NCBI GenBank assembly: GCA_964489425.1
Contig: CAZAYP010000100.1
Span: forward strand, 1-17,313
Reading direction: 5' to 3'
DNA from: CAZAYP01 sp964489425 [NCBI: uncultured Verrucomicrobiota bacterium]
GTDB lineage: Bacteria; Verrucomicrobiota; Kiritimatiellia; RZYC01
Length of the DNA stretch: 17,313 nt
Position numbers and translations under genes: made by a program. The notes under the pieces are model-generated. The model saw only the letters and a list, made by a program, of their open reading frames with translations, was not told the origin of the DNA and did not search any database. This document shows positions 7,256 to 14,323 of the stretch, one piece after another. Position 1 is the stretch's first letter. Each line of letters starts with the position of its first letter.

Positions 7256-8659
7256 TTGAAAAAAATAGCGCTCAGCAGCCTGGATGGCCCGTTGCCCGCA
7301 CCGGAGAGCGATGTCTCCAGCCGCACGCTGGCGATCGTCGGCCGGCCCAACGTCGGCAAGTCGGCGTTGTTCAACCGGATCGTGGGGCGGCGCGTGGCGA
7401 TCGTCCACGAGGAAAGCGGCGTCACCCGCGACCGCCTGATCGCCACGGCCACCTGGCATGGCCAGCGCTTTGACCTGATCGACACCGGCGGCCTCGGGAT
7501 GGTCCGGGCCGCGGCCCCGGACGCGGTGATTGTCCGCGCGACCCACCAGCAGGTGGAAATGGCGCTGGCCGCCGCCGCGGGCGTGATCCAGGTGGTGGAC
7601 ATCACCACCGGCACCACGTCCCTGGACCAGGACGTGGCCCGGTTGTTGCACAGCAGCGGCCGGCCGGTGGTGGTGGCGGCGAACAAGGCGGATCACCCGG
7701 GGCTGGATGTCCAGGCCGCCGGCCTGGCTGAGCTGGGGTTCCCCGTGTACTCGGTGTCGGCCCTGCACAACCGCGGCGTGGATGAGCTGTTGACGGCGCT
7801 GGTCCCGGGGCTGCCGCCGGAGGCGCCGGTGGCCGCGACCACCGGGCTCAAGGTGGTGATCGTGGGCCGGCCCAATGTCGGCAAGTCGTCGTTTATCAAC
7901 CGCATCCTGCGCCAGGAACGGCTGATCGTGACGGAGATCGCCGGCACCACGCGCGAGAGCATCGAGATCCCGCTGGTCATCGGGCGCGGCAAGCTGGCGC
8001 GGCATTACCTGCTGGTGGACACCGCCGGCATGCGGCAGCCCCGCCACATCCACGGCGCGGTGGAACAGTTCGGTCTGCTCCGGACGCGCGAAAGCATCGC
8101 GCGCGCAGACATCGTGGTGCTGATGCTCGACGCGGTCGAAGGCCCCTCGGCGCTGGACAAGCAGCTGGCGGACTACATCCTGGAGCACCGCCGGGGCTGC
8201 GTGCTGCTGGTGAACAAGTGGGACCTGGCCGCCGCCGGCGGCGTGACCCAGCGCAAGTATACCGCAGGCCTGCGGCAGGCGCTGCCGTTCCTCGATTTTG
8301 TGCCCGTGGTGTACGCCTCGGCGTTGAGCGGCTTCAACGTGCGCCAGGTGTTGGCCGCGGTGGATTTCGTGGCCGAGCAGGTGTGCGCGCGGCTGACCAC
8401 CGGGCTGCTGAACCGGGTGCTGCGGGACGCCACCGATCGCGTCCAGCCGCCCTTGGTCCACGGCCGGCGCCTCAAGCTGTATTACGCCACGCAGATCGGC
8501 ATCCGGCCGGTGGCGCTGCGCTGTTTCGTGAACGATCCCCGGCTGCTGACGGACGTTTACCGCCATTTCCTGCTGAACAGCCTGCGCAAGAAGTTCGGGC
8601 TGGAAGGCGCGCCCGTGGTGCTGCAGTTCGTGGCGCGCCCGAAAAAAGCCATCCCCTGA
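7256..8659 (+). CDS. der: Ribosome assembly GTPase Der (EngA)
   Basis: Der has two GTPase domains in tandem and acts in 50S ribosomal subunit maturation. Both domains are complete. Domain 1 has GRPNVGKS (29-36), GVTRDR (55-60), DTGG (76-79) and NKAD (143-146). Domain 2 has GRPNVGKS (204-211), DTAGMR (255-260) and NKWD (320-323). A KH-like C-terminal domain follows (about 375-460), ending in FGLEGAPVVLQFVARPKK. The frame is open far upstream, antisense to gcvH, but no ATG or GTG lies near the conserved start. TTG at 7256 gives 467 residues, normal for the family; TTG at 7292 is the alternative. Only a loose AAGG is visible upstream of 7256. The gene converges with the lipoprotein gene. Confidence 0.95.
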   Translation: MKKIALSSLDGPLPAPESDVSSRTLAIVGRPNVGKSALFNRIVGRRVAIVHEESGVTRDRLIATATWHGQRFDLIDTGGLGMVRAAAPDAVIVRATHQQVEMALAAAAGVIQVVDITTGTTSLDQDVARLLHSSGRPVVVAANKADHPGLDVQAAGLAELGFPVYSVSALHNRGVDELLTALVPGLPPEAPVAATTGLKVVIVGRPNVGKSSFINRILRQERLIVTEIAGTTRESIEIPLVIGRGKLARHYLLVDTAGMRQPRHIHGAVEQFGLLRTRESIARADIVVLMLDAVEGPSALDKQLADYILEHRRGCVLLVNKWDLAAAGGVTQRKYTAGLRQALPFLDFVPVVYASALSGFNVRQVLAAVDFVAEQVCARLTTGLLNRVLRDATDRVQPPLVHGRRLKLYYATQIGIRPVALRCFVNDPRLLTDVYRHFLLNSLRKKFGLEGAPVVLQFVARPKKAIP

Positions 8660-8678
8660 CCGCCGCGGGCGTCAGGGG
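8642..8678 (-). terminator. Intrinsic terminator spanning two convergent stop codons
   Basis: CCCCTGAC (8653-8660) pairs perfectly with GTCAGGGG (8671-8678): an 8-base-pair stem with a 10-base GC-rich loop. Read on the minus strand the stem is followed, after ATGGC, by a run of six T (8642-8647), the form of a Rho-independent terminator for the lipoprotein gene. On the plus strand it is followed by CGCTCAAAAATA without T residues, so it would stop der transcripts poorly. The TGA of der (8657-8659) lies in one arm and the TGA of the opposite gene (8672-8674) in the other. Confidence 0.7.
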
Positions 8679-9685
8679 CGCTCAAAAATAACGGCCCCGC
8701 CGGTGTTGTCGATCGTGACCTTGTAGCGCGCCAACAGCTTGCGGCCCACCCGCGGGAACGGCAGCAACCCCGGTCCGGCCGCCAGTTCGGTCACCGGGAC
8801 CTGGCGGAACACGAGGTCCCCGAAGATCACCTGGCCGGCGATCGGGCGCGGCGGCGTCGGCATGGCGAGGGCGAAGTCGCCGGCCACGTCCAGGATAATG
8901 GGGGTGTGCCGCTTGTCCACCATGCCGTCCAGCATGTAGATGCCATCGTCCAGCCGGAACCGGGACGCGGCCACGATTTGCTCGGAAACCGGGCGGTAGG
9001 GCAGGGTGGAGGAGAGCACCACCTTGCGCTTCTCAAAGTCGAACTGGATATAGCTGAACTGTGACAGCAGGTCGCCGCCGAACACCATCCGGGGCAGGGG
9101 ATCGGCCACGTCGCGCGCCACCGGGCCCAACGTGCCCCGGGGCATGCGCACGTAGAACAGGGTGTTTTCCGCGTGCAGGTTGTCGAACCGCAGCTTGGTG
9201 GCCATGCCCAGCAGGCCCTTGGCCGCCGGGTCCGCCACGTGCGCGGCTTCCATGTACACGGCCGGCGGGCCGAGGGGAATGACCGGCAGTTCCACGGCCG
9301 TGTCGAGATCGCTCCAGTTGCGCGCCGACGCGGTGTCCAGCAGCGCCACGTATTCGATGTCCTTGCGGGCGCCGACCTTCACCAGCGGCGCGCCCGATTT
9401 CGTGGCCACCCACGGCAGCTCCGCCACCTGCTCGGGGTGCAGCCGGTTGGCAAACTGGATGACCGGCCCGGCCTCGGACTGGTAGACGGTCAGGCCGTAG
9501 CGCCGGGGATCGCTGGCGGTTTCCAGGTAGGCGCCCATCTCTTCCTGCGTGTACGTGTACGCCGCATCCCGCTTGGGCGTCGAGGTGCATCCCGTCCCCG
9601 CCAGCAGCCCGGCCACCGCCAGTGCCGGCATCAGCCGCCGCCATGCCGACCGCCCGGGGCGGCCTTGTTGAATCACGGTAACCAT
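8672..9685 (-). CDS. Lipoprotein with two retropepsin-like lobes
   Basis: This 337-residue protein has an N-terminal Arg-rich and hydrophobic export signal (11-32) ending LLAGTGC, so Cys33 is a probable lipid attachment site. The rest looks like two copies of a bacterial retropepsin-like fold. Lobe 1 has VALLDTASARNWSDL (113-127), the position of the catalytic D-T-G, then GLLGM (157-161) and GGDLLSQFSYIQFDF (203-217). Lobe 2 has PIILDVAGDFALAMP (262-276) and ends VGRKLLARYKVTIDNTGG (313-330). Both D-T/S-G triplets are degenerate: DTA at 117-119 and DVA at 266-268. Peptidase activity is therefore uncertain; a binding role is possible. ATG at 9685 has AAGGG (9694-9698) 8 bases upstream. The same frame stays open to 13000 over the kinase gene, but that extension is only antisense shadow. 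Confidence 0.8.
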   Translation of the reverse strand: MVTVIQQGRPGRSAWRRLMPALAVAGLLAGTGCTSTPKRDAAYTYTQEEMGAYLETASDPRRYGLTVYQSEAGPVIQFANRLHPEQVAELPWVATKSGAPLVKVGARKDIEYVALLDTASARNWSDLDTAVELPVIPLGPPAVYMEAAHVADPAAKGLLGMATKLRFDNLHAENTLFYVRMPRGTLGPVARDVADPLPRMVFGGDLLSQFSYIQFDFEKRKVVLSSTLPYRPVSEQIVAASRFRLDDGIYMLDGMVDKRHTPIILDVAGDFALAMPTPPRPIAGQVIFGDLVFRQVPVTELAAGPGLLPFPRVGRKLLARYKVTIDNTGGAVIFERP

Positions 9686-9719
9686 GGATTTAACCCTTGT
9701 TGTTTCTGCTTCTCCAGCC

Positions 9720-9768
9720 TTGCCTGGGGCCGGCGCGCGCGTTATGCTGCCGCTTGGCAAGTTAACAA
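9720..9768. promoter_or_regulatory. Divergent promoters, lipoprotein / sensor kinase
   Basis: The 96-base gap between the two divergent genes carries a plus-strand candidate TTGCCT (9720-9725), 17 bases, TATGCT (9743-9748). A minus-strand candidate TTGTTA (9763-9768), 16 bases, CATAAC (9741-9746) overlaps the same -10 bases. The two promoters would therefore exclude or influence each other. These are consensus matches only. Confidence 0.4.
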
Positions 9769-9773
9769 TTGCC
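9756..9773. repeat. Inverted repeat before the kinase start codon
   Basis: GGCAA (9756-9760) and TTGCC (9769-9773) form an inverted repeat around GTTAACAA. It lies just after the predicted plus-strand transcript start and a few bases before the GGGG/ATG of the kinase gene at 9782. It could be a regulator-binding site or a weak leader hairpin next to the ribosome binding site. The repeat is short enough to be chance. Confidence 0.25.
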
Positions 9774-9781
9774 TTGGGGTT

Positions 9782-12673
9782 ATGCCACCTAAAAAAAGCC
9801 GACGCCCGGCAAAGGGCGCGCCAACCGCCTCGGAGAGCGAGCTCCAGTTCATGGAGGCGTTCGATTCCCCGGTCCTGCTGCTGGATCCGCAGGGCCTGGT
9901 GTTGGGCATGAACCGGGCGGCCCGGGCCATGGTCGGCCCGTCGCGGGCCCGGCGCCGGGGCGTCTTTTTCGGCGCCCTGCTGCAGTTGGACGACAACGAT
10001 TGCGCGCGGATCCTGCAGGCCCAGGCCGGCCGGCAGGCGGGGGGCTTGTCCGCGCAAAGCGTCATCTGCCGGCTGAAAAACGCCCCGCATTGGCCGTTGG
10101 TGATTCGCTCGCGGCCCCTGGCTCGCGGCCGCCGGCAGCAGGCGATCGTGCTGGTGATCGAAAACCTGCGGCGCTGGGAACAGCGCTACAACGACTGGCT
10201 GAGCGGGTCGCCGCTCTTTTTTTTCGAGACGGATGCCACGGGGAGCTTCCTGTACGGCGCGGGGCCGATGGCCATGGCCCTGGCGCTGCCCCAGGCGGAG
10301 CTGGAGCAGAGCACGTTCCCGGAGCTGGCGGCCTCGTCGCCCCAGGCCGCGCTGCTGCGCGATGCCTGGCAGAAGCTGCTGCAGGGCGCGCCGGTCAAAG
10401 GCCTCGAGATCGGCCTGCGCAACGGGCGCGATGCCGTGCAGCCGTTCTGGGTCTCGCTGTACCCGTTCAAGAATGAAACCGGGCAGGTGATCGGCGTGCG
10501 CGGGATCGCCAGCGACCTGTCCGCCCAGAAGAGTTTGGCCCACGCCCTGGAGGCCGCAGAGGAACGGTTCGCGGTCCTGTTCCGCGAGTCGTCGGACCCG
10601 ATCCTGATGCTGACCCTGGAAGGCGAGATCCTGCTGGCCAACCCCGCCTTTGAAAAAATGGCCGGCCTGCGTTCGGATCAGCTCTTTTGCGGCGAGAAAA
10701 CCTGGGCGGATTTCATTCTGCCCGCGGACCTCGGCCCGGTGCGCGACTGCCTGCAGCGGTGCATGCGGCACGAAGAGCCGCAGGTGGTGGAGTACCGCCT
10801 GCGCGGGGTGGATGGCGCGGCCCAGTGGCACGAGCAGACCCACAGCTACCTGCACGATGAGCAAGGCCGCGAAAAAGGGATCCTGGCCGTGGCGCGCAAC
10901 ATTGACCGGTACAAGCGCCGCGAACTGGCGCTGAGCGAAAAGGCGGAGGCCGTGCGCTACCGCCACGCGCGGGCGCAGGTCCTGGTGGGCGAGCTCAAGG
11001 ACCTGTTCAACCTGACCAGCGTGTGGCCCCAGTCCCACGCGGCGTTTCTCAACGGTGTGTGCGACATCCTGCACGAGGTGTACCATCCCCAGGCCGTGTT
11101 CATCGAGGTCCGCCAGGGGCCTGGCACGGGGTTCTACACGGGCCGCCACCCGCCGCCCGAAGGGCTGGCGCCTCCCGCCCCGGTCGGGGCCCTGGTGAAT
11201 GAAATGCTGGCCCAGGCGGCGCCGCTCTACCGCGCCGACCTCGAGCCCGCCGGGAGCGCGCATGCCGGCCCGGCGGCAGACCCCCCGCCGGTGCGCACGT
11301 TCCTCGGGGCGCCGCTGCTGGACTCGGCCGGTCGCGCGTGGGGCGCCCTGGCGATGCTGGACACCAAGCCCCTGGCCCTGGACAACATGGATGTCGAACT
11401 CCTGACCATCGCGGCGTTGCGCGTGGCAGCCCGCCTCCGGTTCGACGAGCAGGAAATGCTGCGGAACGAGCTGGAAGAGCATCTGCGGCAGGCGCAGAAG
11501 ATGGAGGCCGTGGGCATGCTGGCCGGCGGCATTGCCCACGACTTCAACAACATTCTCAGCGGCATCCTCGGGTTCGCGTCCCACCTGCTGTCCCGCACGG
11601 ATCCCGCGGCCTCCATCCGCCGGCCGCTGGAACGTATTGAGCAGGCCGCCCTCCGCGGATCGGACCTGACCCGCCAGCTGCTTGCGTTTGCCCGCCGCCA
11701 GACCCTGACCCAGCAACCGGTCTCGCTGAACCAGGTGATCCACGATGTGTTCGGCATCCTTGCCCATTCGCTGGACAAGCGCATCCGCCTGGAAGCGGAT
11801 CCGGATTCCCGGTTGCCGGGGATCCTCGGCGATTACGGCCAGATGAACCAGGTGCTCATGAACCTGTGCATCAACAGCGCCGAGGCCATGCGGGACAAAG
11901 GCGGCGTGCTGGCGGTCAAGACCGAGTACCGTGCCATGACGGACAAGGAACGGGCCCTGCTGGCCAAGTTCAAGGATCTGCCGGCCTGCGTCTGTGTCGA
12001 GATCCGGGACACAGGCTGCGGCATGTCGGCGGACGTGCGCGCCCATATTTTTGATCCCTTCTTCACCACCAAGAGCGAACGCGGCGGCTCGGGCCTCGGG
12101 CTGGCCATCGTGTACGGCATCGTCAGCAATCACAATGGCGATATCGTGTGCGAGAGCACCGCCGGCGAGGGCACGGTGTTCCGCCTCTACTTTCCGCCCT
12201 GTGCCCATCCCGTCACGCCGGACCTTCCGGCACCGGCGGCCGCCACGCGCGCGGGCACGGAAACCATCCTGGTGATCGATGACGAGGAGGTGGTCCGGGA
12301 GATGGTCTGCGAGATCATCAAGGCCCAGGGGTACCGCGTGCTGAGCGCTGCGTCCGGCGAAGAGGGCCTCGAGATTTTCAAGCAGCAGCCCGGCGGCGTG
12401 GACTTGGTGCTGCTGGACATGTTCATGCCGGGCCTGGATGGCGAGCAAACCTTCACCGCCCTGCGCGCCTTGGACGACAAGGTGCGTGTGCTGTTGTCCA
12501 GCGGCTATGCCCGGGACGAGGTTTGCGCACGCATGCAGGAGCGCGGCGCCCTTGGGCTGATCCAGAAACCCTACAAGTATGACGCGTTGCTGGACGCCCT
12601 CCGCGATTGCATCGATACCGGGCGGCACCCTGCCGGCAGCGGCCCGGCCGCGGGAACCTCCCATGGACCCTGA
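9782..12673 (+). CDS. Cytosolic PAS-PAS-PAS-GAF hybrid histidine kinase
   Basis: This 963-residue sensor kinase carries its own receiver. Order: PAS-like domains at about 18-130, 135-255 and 258-380; a GAF domain at about 395-555; a dimerisation/phosphoacceptor helix with GGIAHDFNN (582-590, His586); an ATPase core with N-box NLCIN (694-698), G1 DTGCGM (743-748) and G2 GGSGLGLA (768-775). The receiver at 828-945 has acidic Asp833/834, phospho-acceptor Asp879 in LLDM, Ser906 and Lys929. No membrane segment is visible, so it senses a cytosolic signal; which ligand binds the PAS or GAF domains cannot be told. All catalytic residues are present. The start is ATG at 9782, with only GGGG nearby as ribosome binding site; the frame is open further upstream but is antisense to the lipoprotein gene. 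It overlaps ispA by 11 bases. No separate DNA-binding regulator is in the window. Confidence 0.93.
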   Translation: MPPKKSRRPAKGAPTASESELQFMEAFDSPVLLLDPQGLVLGMNRAARAMVGPSRARRRGVFFGALLQLDDNDCARILQAQAGRQAGGLSAQSVICRLKNAPHWPLVIRSRPLARGRRQQAIVLVIENLRRWEQRYNDWLSGSPLFFFETDATGSFLYGAGPMAMALALPQAELEQSTFPELAASSPQAALLRDAWQKLLQGAPVKGLEIGLRNGRDAVQPFWVSLYPFKNETGQVIGVRGIASDLSAQKSLAHALEAAEERFAVLFRESSDPILMLTLEGEILLANPAFEKMAGLRSDQLFCGEKTWADFILPADLGPVRDCLQRCMRHEEPQVVEYRLRGVDGAAQWHEQTHSYLHDEQGREKGILAVARNIDRYKRRELALSEKAEAVRYRHARAQVLVGELKDLFNLTSVWPQSHAAFLNGVCDILHEVYHPQAVFIEVRQGPGTGFYTGRHPPPEGLAPPAPVGALVNEMLAQAAPLYRADLEPAGSAHAGPAADPPPVRTFLGAPLLDSAGRAWGALAMLDTKPLALDNMDVELLTIAALRVAARLRFDEQEMLRNELEEHLRQAQKMEAVGMLAGGIAHDFNNILSGILGFASHLLSRTDPAASIRRPLERIEQAALRGSDLTRQLLAFARRQTLTQQPVSLNQVIHDVFGILAHSLDKRIRLEADPDSRLPGILGDYGQMNQVLMNLCINSAEAMRDKGGVLAVKTEYRAMTDKERALLAKFKDLPACVCVEIRDTGCGMSADVRAHIFDPFFTTKSERGGSGLGLAIVYGIVSNHNGDIVCESTAGEGTVFRLYFPPCAHPVTPDLPAPAAATRAGTETILVIDDEEVVREMVCEIIKAQGYRVLSAASGEEGLEIFKQQPGGVDLVLLDMFMPGLDGEQTFTALRALDDKVRVLLSSGYARDEVCARMQERGALGLIQKPYKYDALLDALRDCIDTGRHPAGSGPAAGTSHGP

Positions 12674-13535
12674 CATCCCGGCCCGCCTGCGTGCCGTCCA
12701 GGCCCAGGTTAACGGCTGGCTGGATGAACTGCTGCCGCTGGAAACCACGCCGCCGGACGAGCTGCACCGGGCCATGCGGTACGCGATTTTCAACGGCGGC
12801 AAGCGGCTCCGGCCGATCCTGTGCGTGGCCGTGGCCGAAACGCTGGCCGCGCCGCCAGGCGCCGCGCGGTTCCCGGCGGCCGCCTTGGAATGCCTGCATA
12901 CGTACACCTTGATACACGATGACCTGCCGGCTATGGATGACGATGATCTGCGGCGCGGGAAACCCACGGCCCATATCGTTTTCGGCGAGGCCGTGGCCAT
13001 CCTGGCGGGCGATGCGCTGCTGACCCTGGCCTTTGAGTTGCTGGCCCGGGCGCAGCCGGCGCACCTGCTGGTGGCCGAATTGGCCGGCGCCGCGGGCAGC
13101 CAGGGCGTGGTGGGCGGACAGTGCGTGGATATCCAGTCCGAGGGGTTGGAGCCGGATCCTGAACGCCTGCGCTACATCCATGACCATAAAACCGGGATGC
13201 TGATCGCCGCCGCCTGCCGGATGGGGGCCCTGTGCGCGCAGGCCGGGCCAGCGGACCTGGCGGCCATCGGGGCTTACGGGGCGGCCCTGGGCCTTGCGTT
13301 CCAGATCGCGGACGACATCCTGAACACCACCGCCACGGCCGAGCAACTCGGCAAGCCCGTGGGTAGCGATGCCGCCCGCAAGAAGATGACCTGGGTACGG
13401 CTCTATGGCCTGGACGCCGCTCGGGCCGAGGTGCAGCGCCTGACTGCCTCCGCTGTGGAAGCTGCCGCGGGTCTGTCCCGGCCAGCCCCCGTATTGGCCG
13501 GGCTGGCCCGTCACTTTGCCGGCCGCACCACCTGA
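12663..13535 (+). CDS. ispA: Short-chain polyprenyl diphosphate synthase
   Basis: This enzyme condenses isopentenyl diphosphate with allylic diphosphates to make farnesyl or geranylgeranyl diphosphate for quinone, undecaprenyl or carotenoid synthesis. The 290-residue product has GGKRLRP (45-51), the first Asp-rich motif DDLPAMDDDDLRRGKP (86-101), the HDHKTG stretch (173-178) and the second Asp-rich region FQIADDILN (213-221). The last Asp of the usual DDxxD is Asn221, a variant I recall from related bacterial enzymes. The YTLIH residues before the first motif resemble farnesyl diphosphate synthases, but chain length cannot be settled. The ATG at 12663 lies inside the last codons of the kinase gene, so the two are probably translated from one message. 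An earlier in-frame ATG at 12579 would add 28 residues without family similarity. Confidence 0.93.
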   Translation: MDPDIPARLRAVQAQVNGWLDELLPLETTPPDELHRAMRYAIFNGGKRLRPILCVAVAETLAAPPGAARFPAAALECLHTYTLIHDDLPAMDDDDLRRGKPTAHIVFGEAVAILAGDALLTLAFELLARAQPAHLLVAELAGAAGSQGVVGGQCVDIQSEGLEPDPERLRYIHDHKTGMLIAAACRMGALCAQAGPADLAAIGAYGAALGLAFQIADDILNTTATAEQLGKPVGSDAARKKMTWVRLYGLDAARAEVQRLTASAVEAAAGLSRPAPVLAGLARHFAGRTT

Positions 13536-13545
13536 CGGGGTGCGG
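13523..13545. terminator. Possible hairpin between convergent ispA and hisF
   Basis: CCGCACC (13523-13529) pairs with GGTGCGG (13539-13545) around a 9-base loop, and the ispA stop codon lies in the loop. No T-run follows on either strand, so it may be a weak terminator, an mRNA 3' end stabiliser, or chance in GC-rich sequence. Only 17 bases separate the two stop codons. Confidence 0.35.
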
Positions 13546-13552
13546 TTCGCGG

Positions 13553-14314
13553 CTACTGGCGGACCACGATCCCGCGCCCAGCCAGGTACTGCTTGGTCTC
13601 CGCGATCGTGAACTGGCCAAAGTGGAAAATGGAAGCCGCCAGCACTGCCGCGGCCTGTCCCTGCAGCACGGCCTCGGCGAGATGTTCCAGCGTGCCGGCC
13701 CCGCCGGAGGCGATCACCGGCGCGCTGACCGCCCCGGCGACCGCGCCCGTCAAGGCAAGGTCATAGCCGTCCTTGGTGCCGTCACGGTCCATGCTGGTCA
13801 GCAGGATTTCGCCCGCGCCGCGGTCCACGCCCTCGCGGGCCCAGGCCACCGCGTCGAGCGCGGTGGCGCGCCGGCCCCCGTGGGTGTACACCCGCCAGGT
13901 GCCTGCCACAGGATCGCGCTTGGCATCGATGGCGAGCACAATGCACTGGCGGCCGAACAGCCGCGCGGCCTGGTTGATGAAGTCCGGCTGATGAATGGCC
14001 GCGGTGTTGATGGACACCTTGTCGGCGCCGGCCTGCAGGATCCGCCGCACGTCGTCCACGGTGCGGATCCCGCCGCCCACCGTCAGCGGTACGAACACCT
14101 GGCGGGCGACCGCGCGCACCACGTCCACAATGGTGTGCCGGTCTTCGTGGGATGCGGTGATGTCCAGGAAGGTAATCTCGTCCGCGCCCTGCTCGCTGTA
14201 GGCGCGCGCGGATTCCACGGGATCGCCCGCGTCCCGCAGGCGGACAAAATTGATGCCTTTGACCACGCGGCCGTCAGCCACGTCAAGACAGGGTATGATC
14301 CGGGTTGCCAGCAT
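13553..14314 (-). CDS. hisF: Imidazole glycerol phosphate synthase subunit HisF
   Basis: HisF is the cyclase subunit of histidine biosynthesis. With ammonia from HisH it converts PRFAR to imidazole glycerol phosphate and AICAR. The 253-residue product has the normal length and the full barrel. It starts [20 protein letters not shown] with catalytic Asp11, has LTVGGGIR (77-84), [11 protein letters not shown] with catalytic Asp130 (124-134), and the second phosphate-binding region ASGGAGT near the C-terminus. No other his gene is in the window; hisH, its partner, must be elsewhere. The ATG lies 9 bases after the stop of the coiled-coil gene, without a clear ribosome binding site, so it is probably translated by coupling. 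Confidence 0.97.
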   Translation of the reverse strand: MLATRIIPCLDVADGRVVKGINFVRLRDAGDPVESARAYSEQGADEITFLDITASHEDRHTIVDVVRAVARQVFVPLTVGGGIRTVDDVRRILQAGADKVSINTAAIHQPDFINQAARLFGRQCIVLAIDAKRDPVAGTWRVYTHGGRRATALDAVAWAREGVDRGAGEILLTSMDRDGTKDGYDLALTGAVAGAVSAPVIASGGAGTLEHLAEAVLQGQAAAVLAASIFHFGQFTIAETKQYLAGRGIVVRQ

Positions 14315-14323
14315 GCGCGGCGT

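Noticed and set aside
9686-13000. Minus-strand frame open for about 4.3 kb upstream of the lipoprotein start
   Set aside because: It lies antisense to the sensor kinase and ispA genes, both of which have complete family motifs. Its product is low-complexity and rich in Gln/Arg/Gly/His, typical of antisense frames in GC-rich DNA. A real start with a ribosome binding site is at 9685.
13523-13545. Strong bidirectional intrinsic terminator between ispA and hisF
   Set aside because: The stem is good but no T-run follows on either side, so it is listed only as a possible hairpin.
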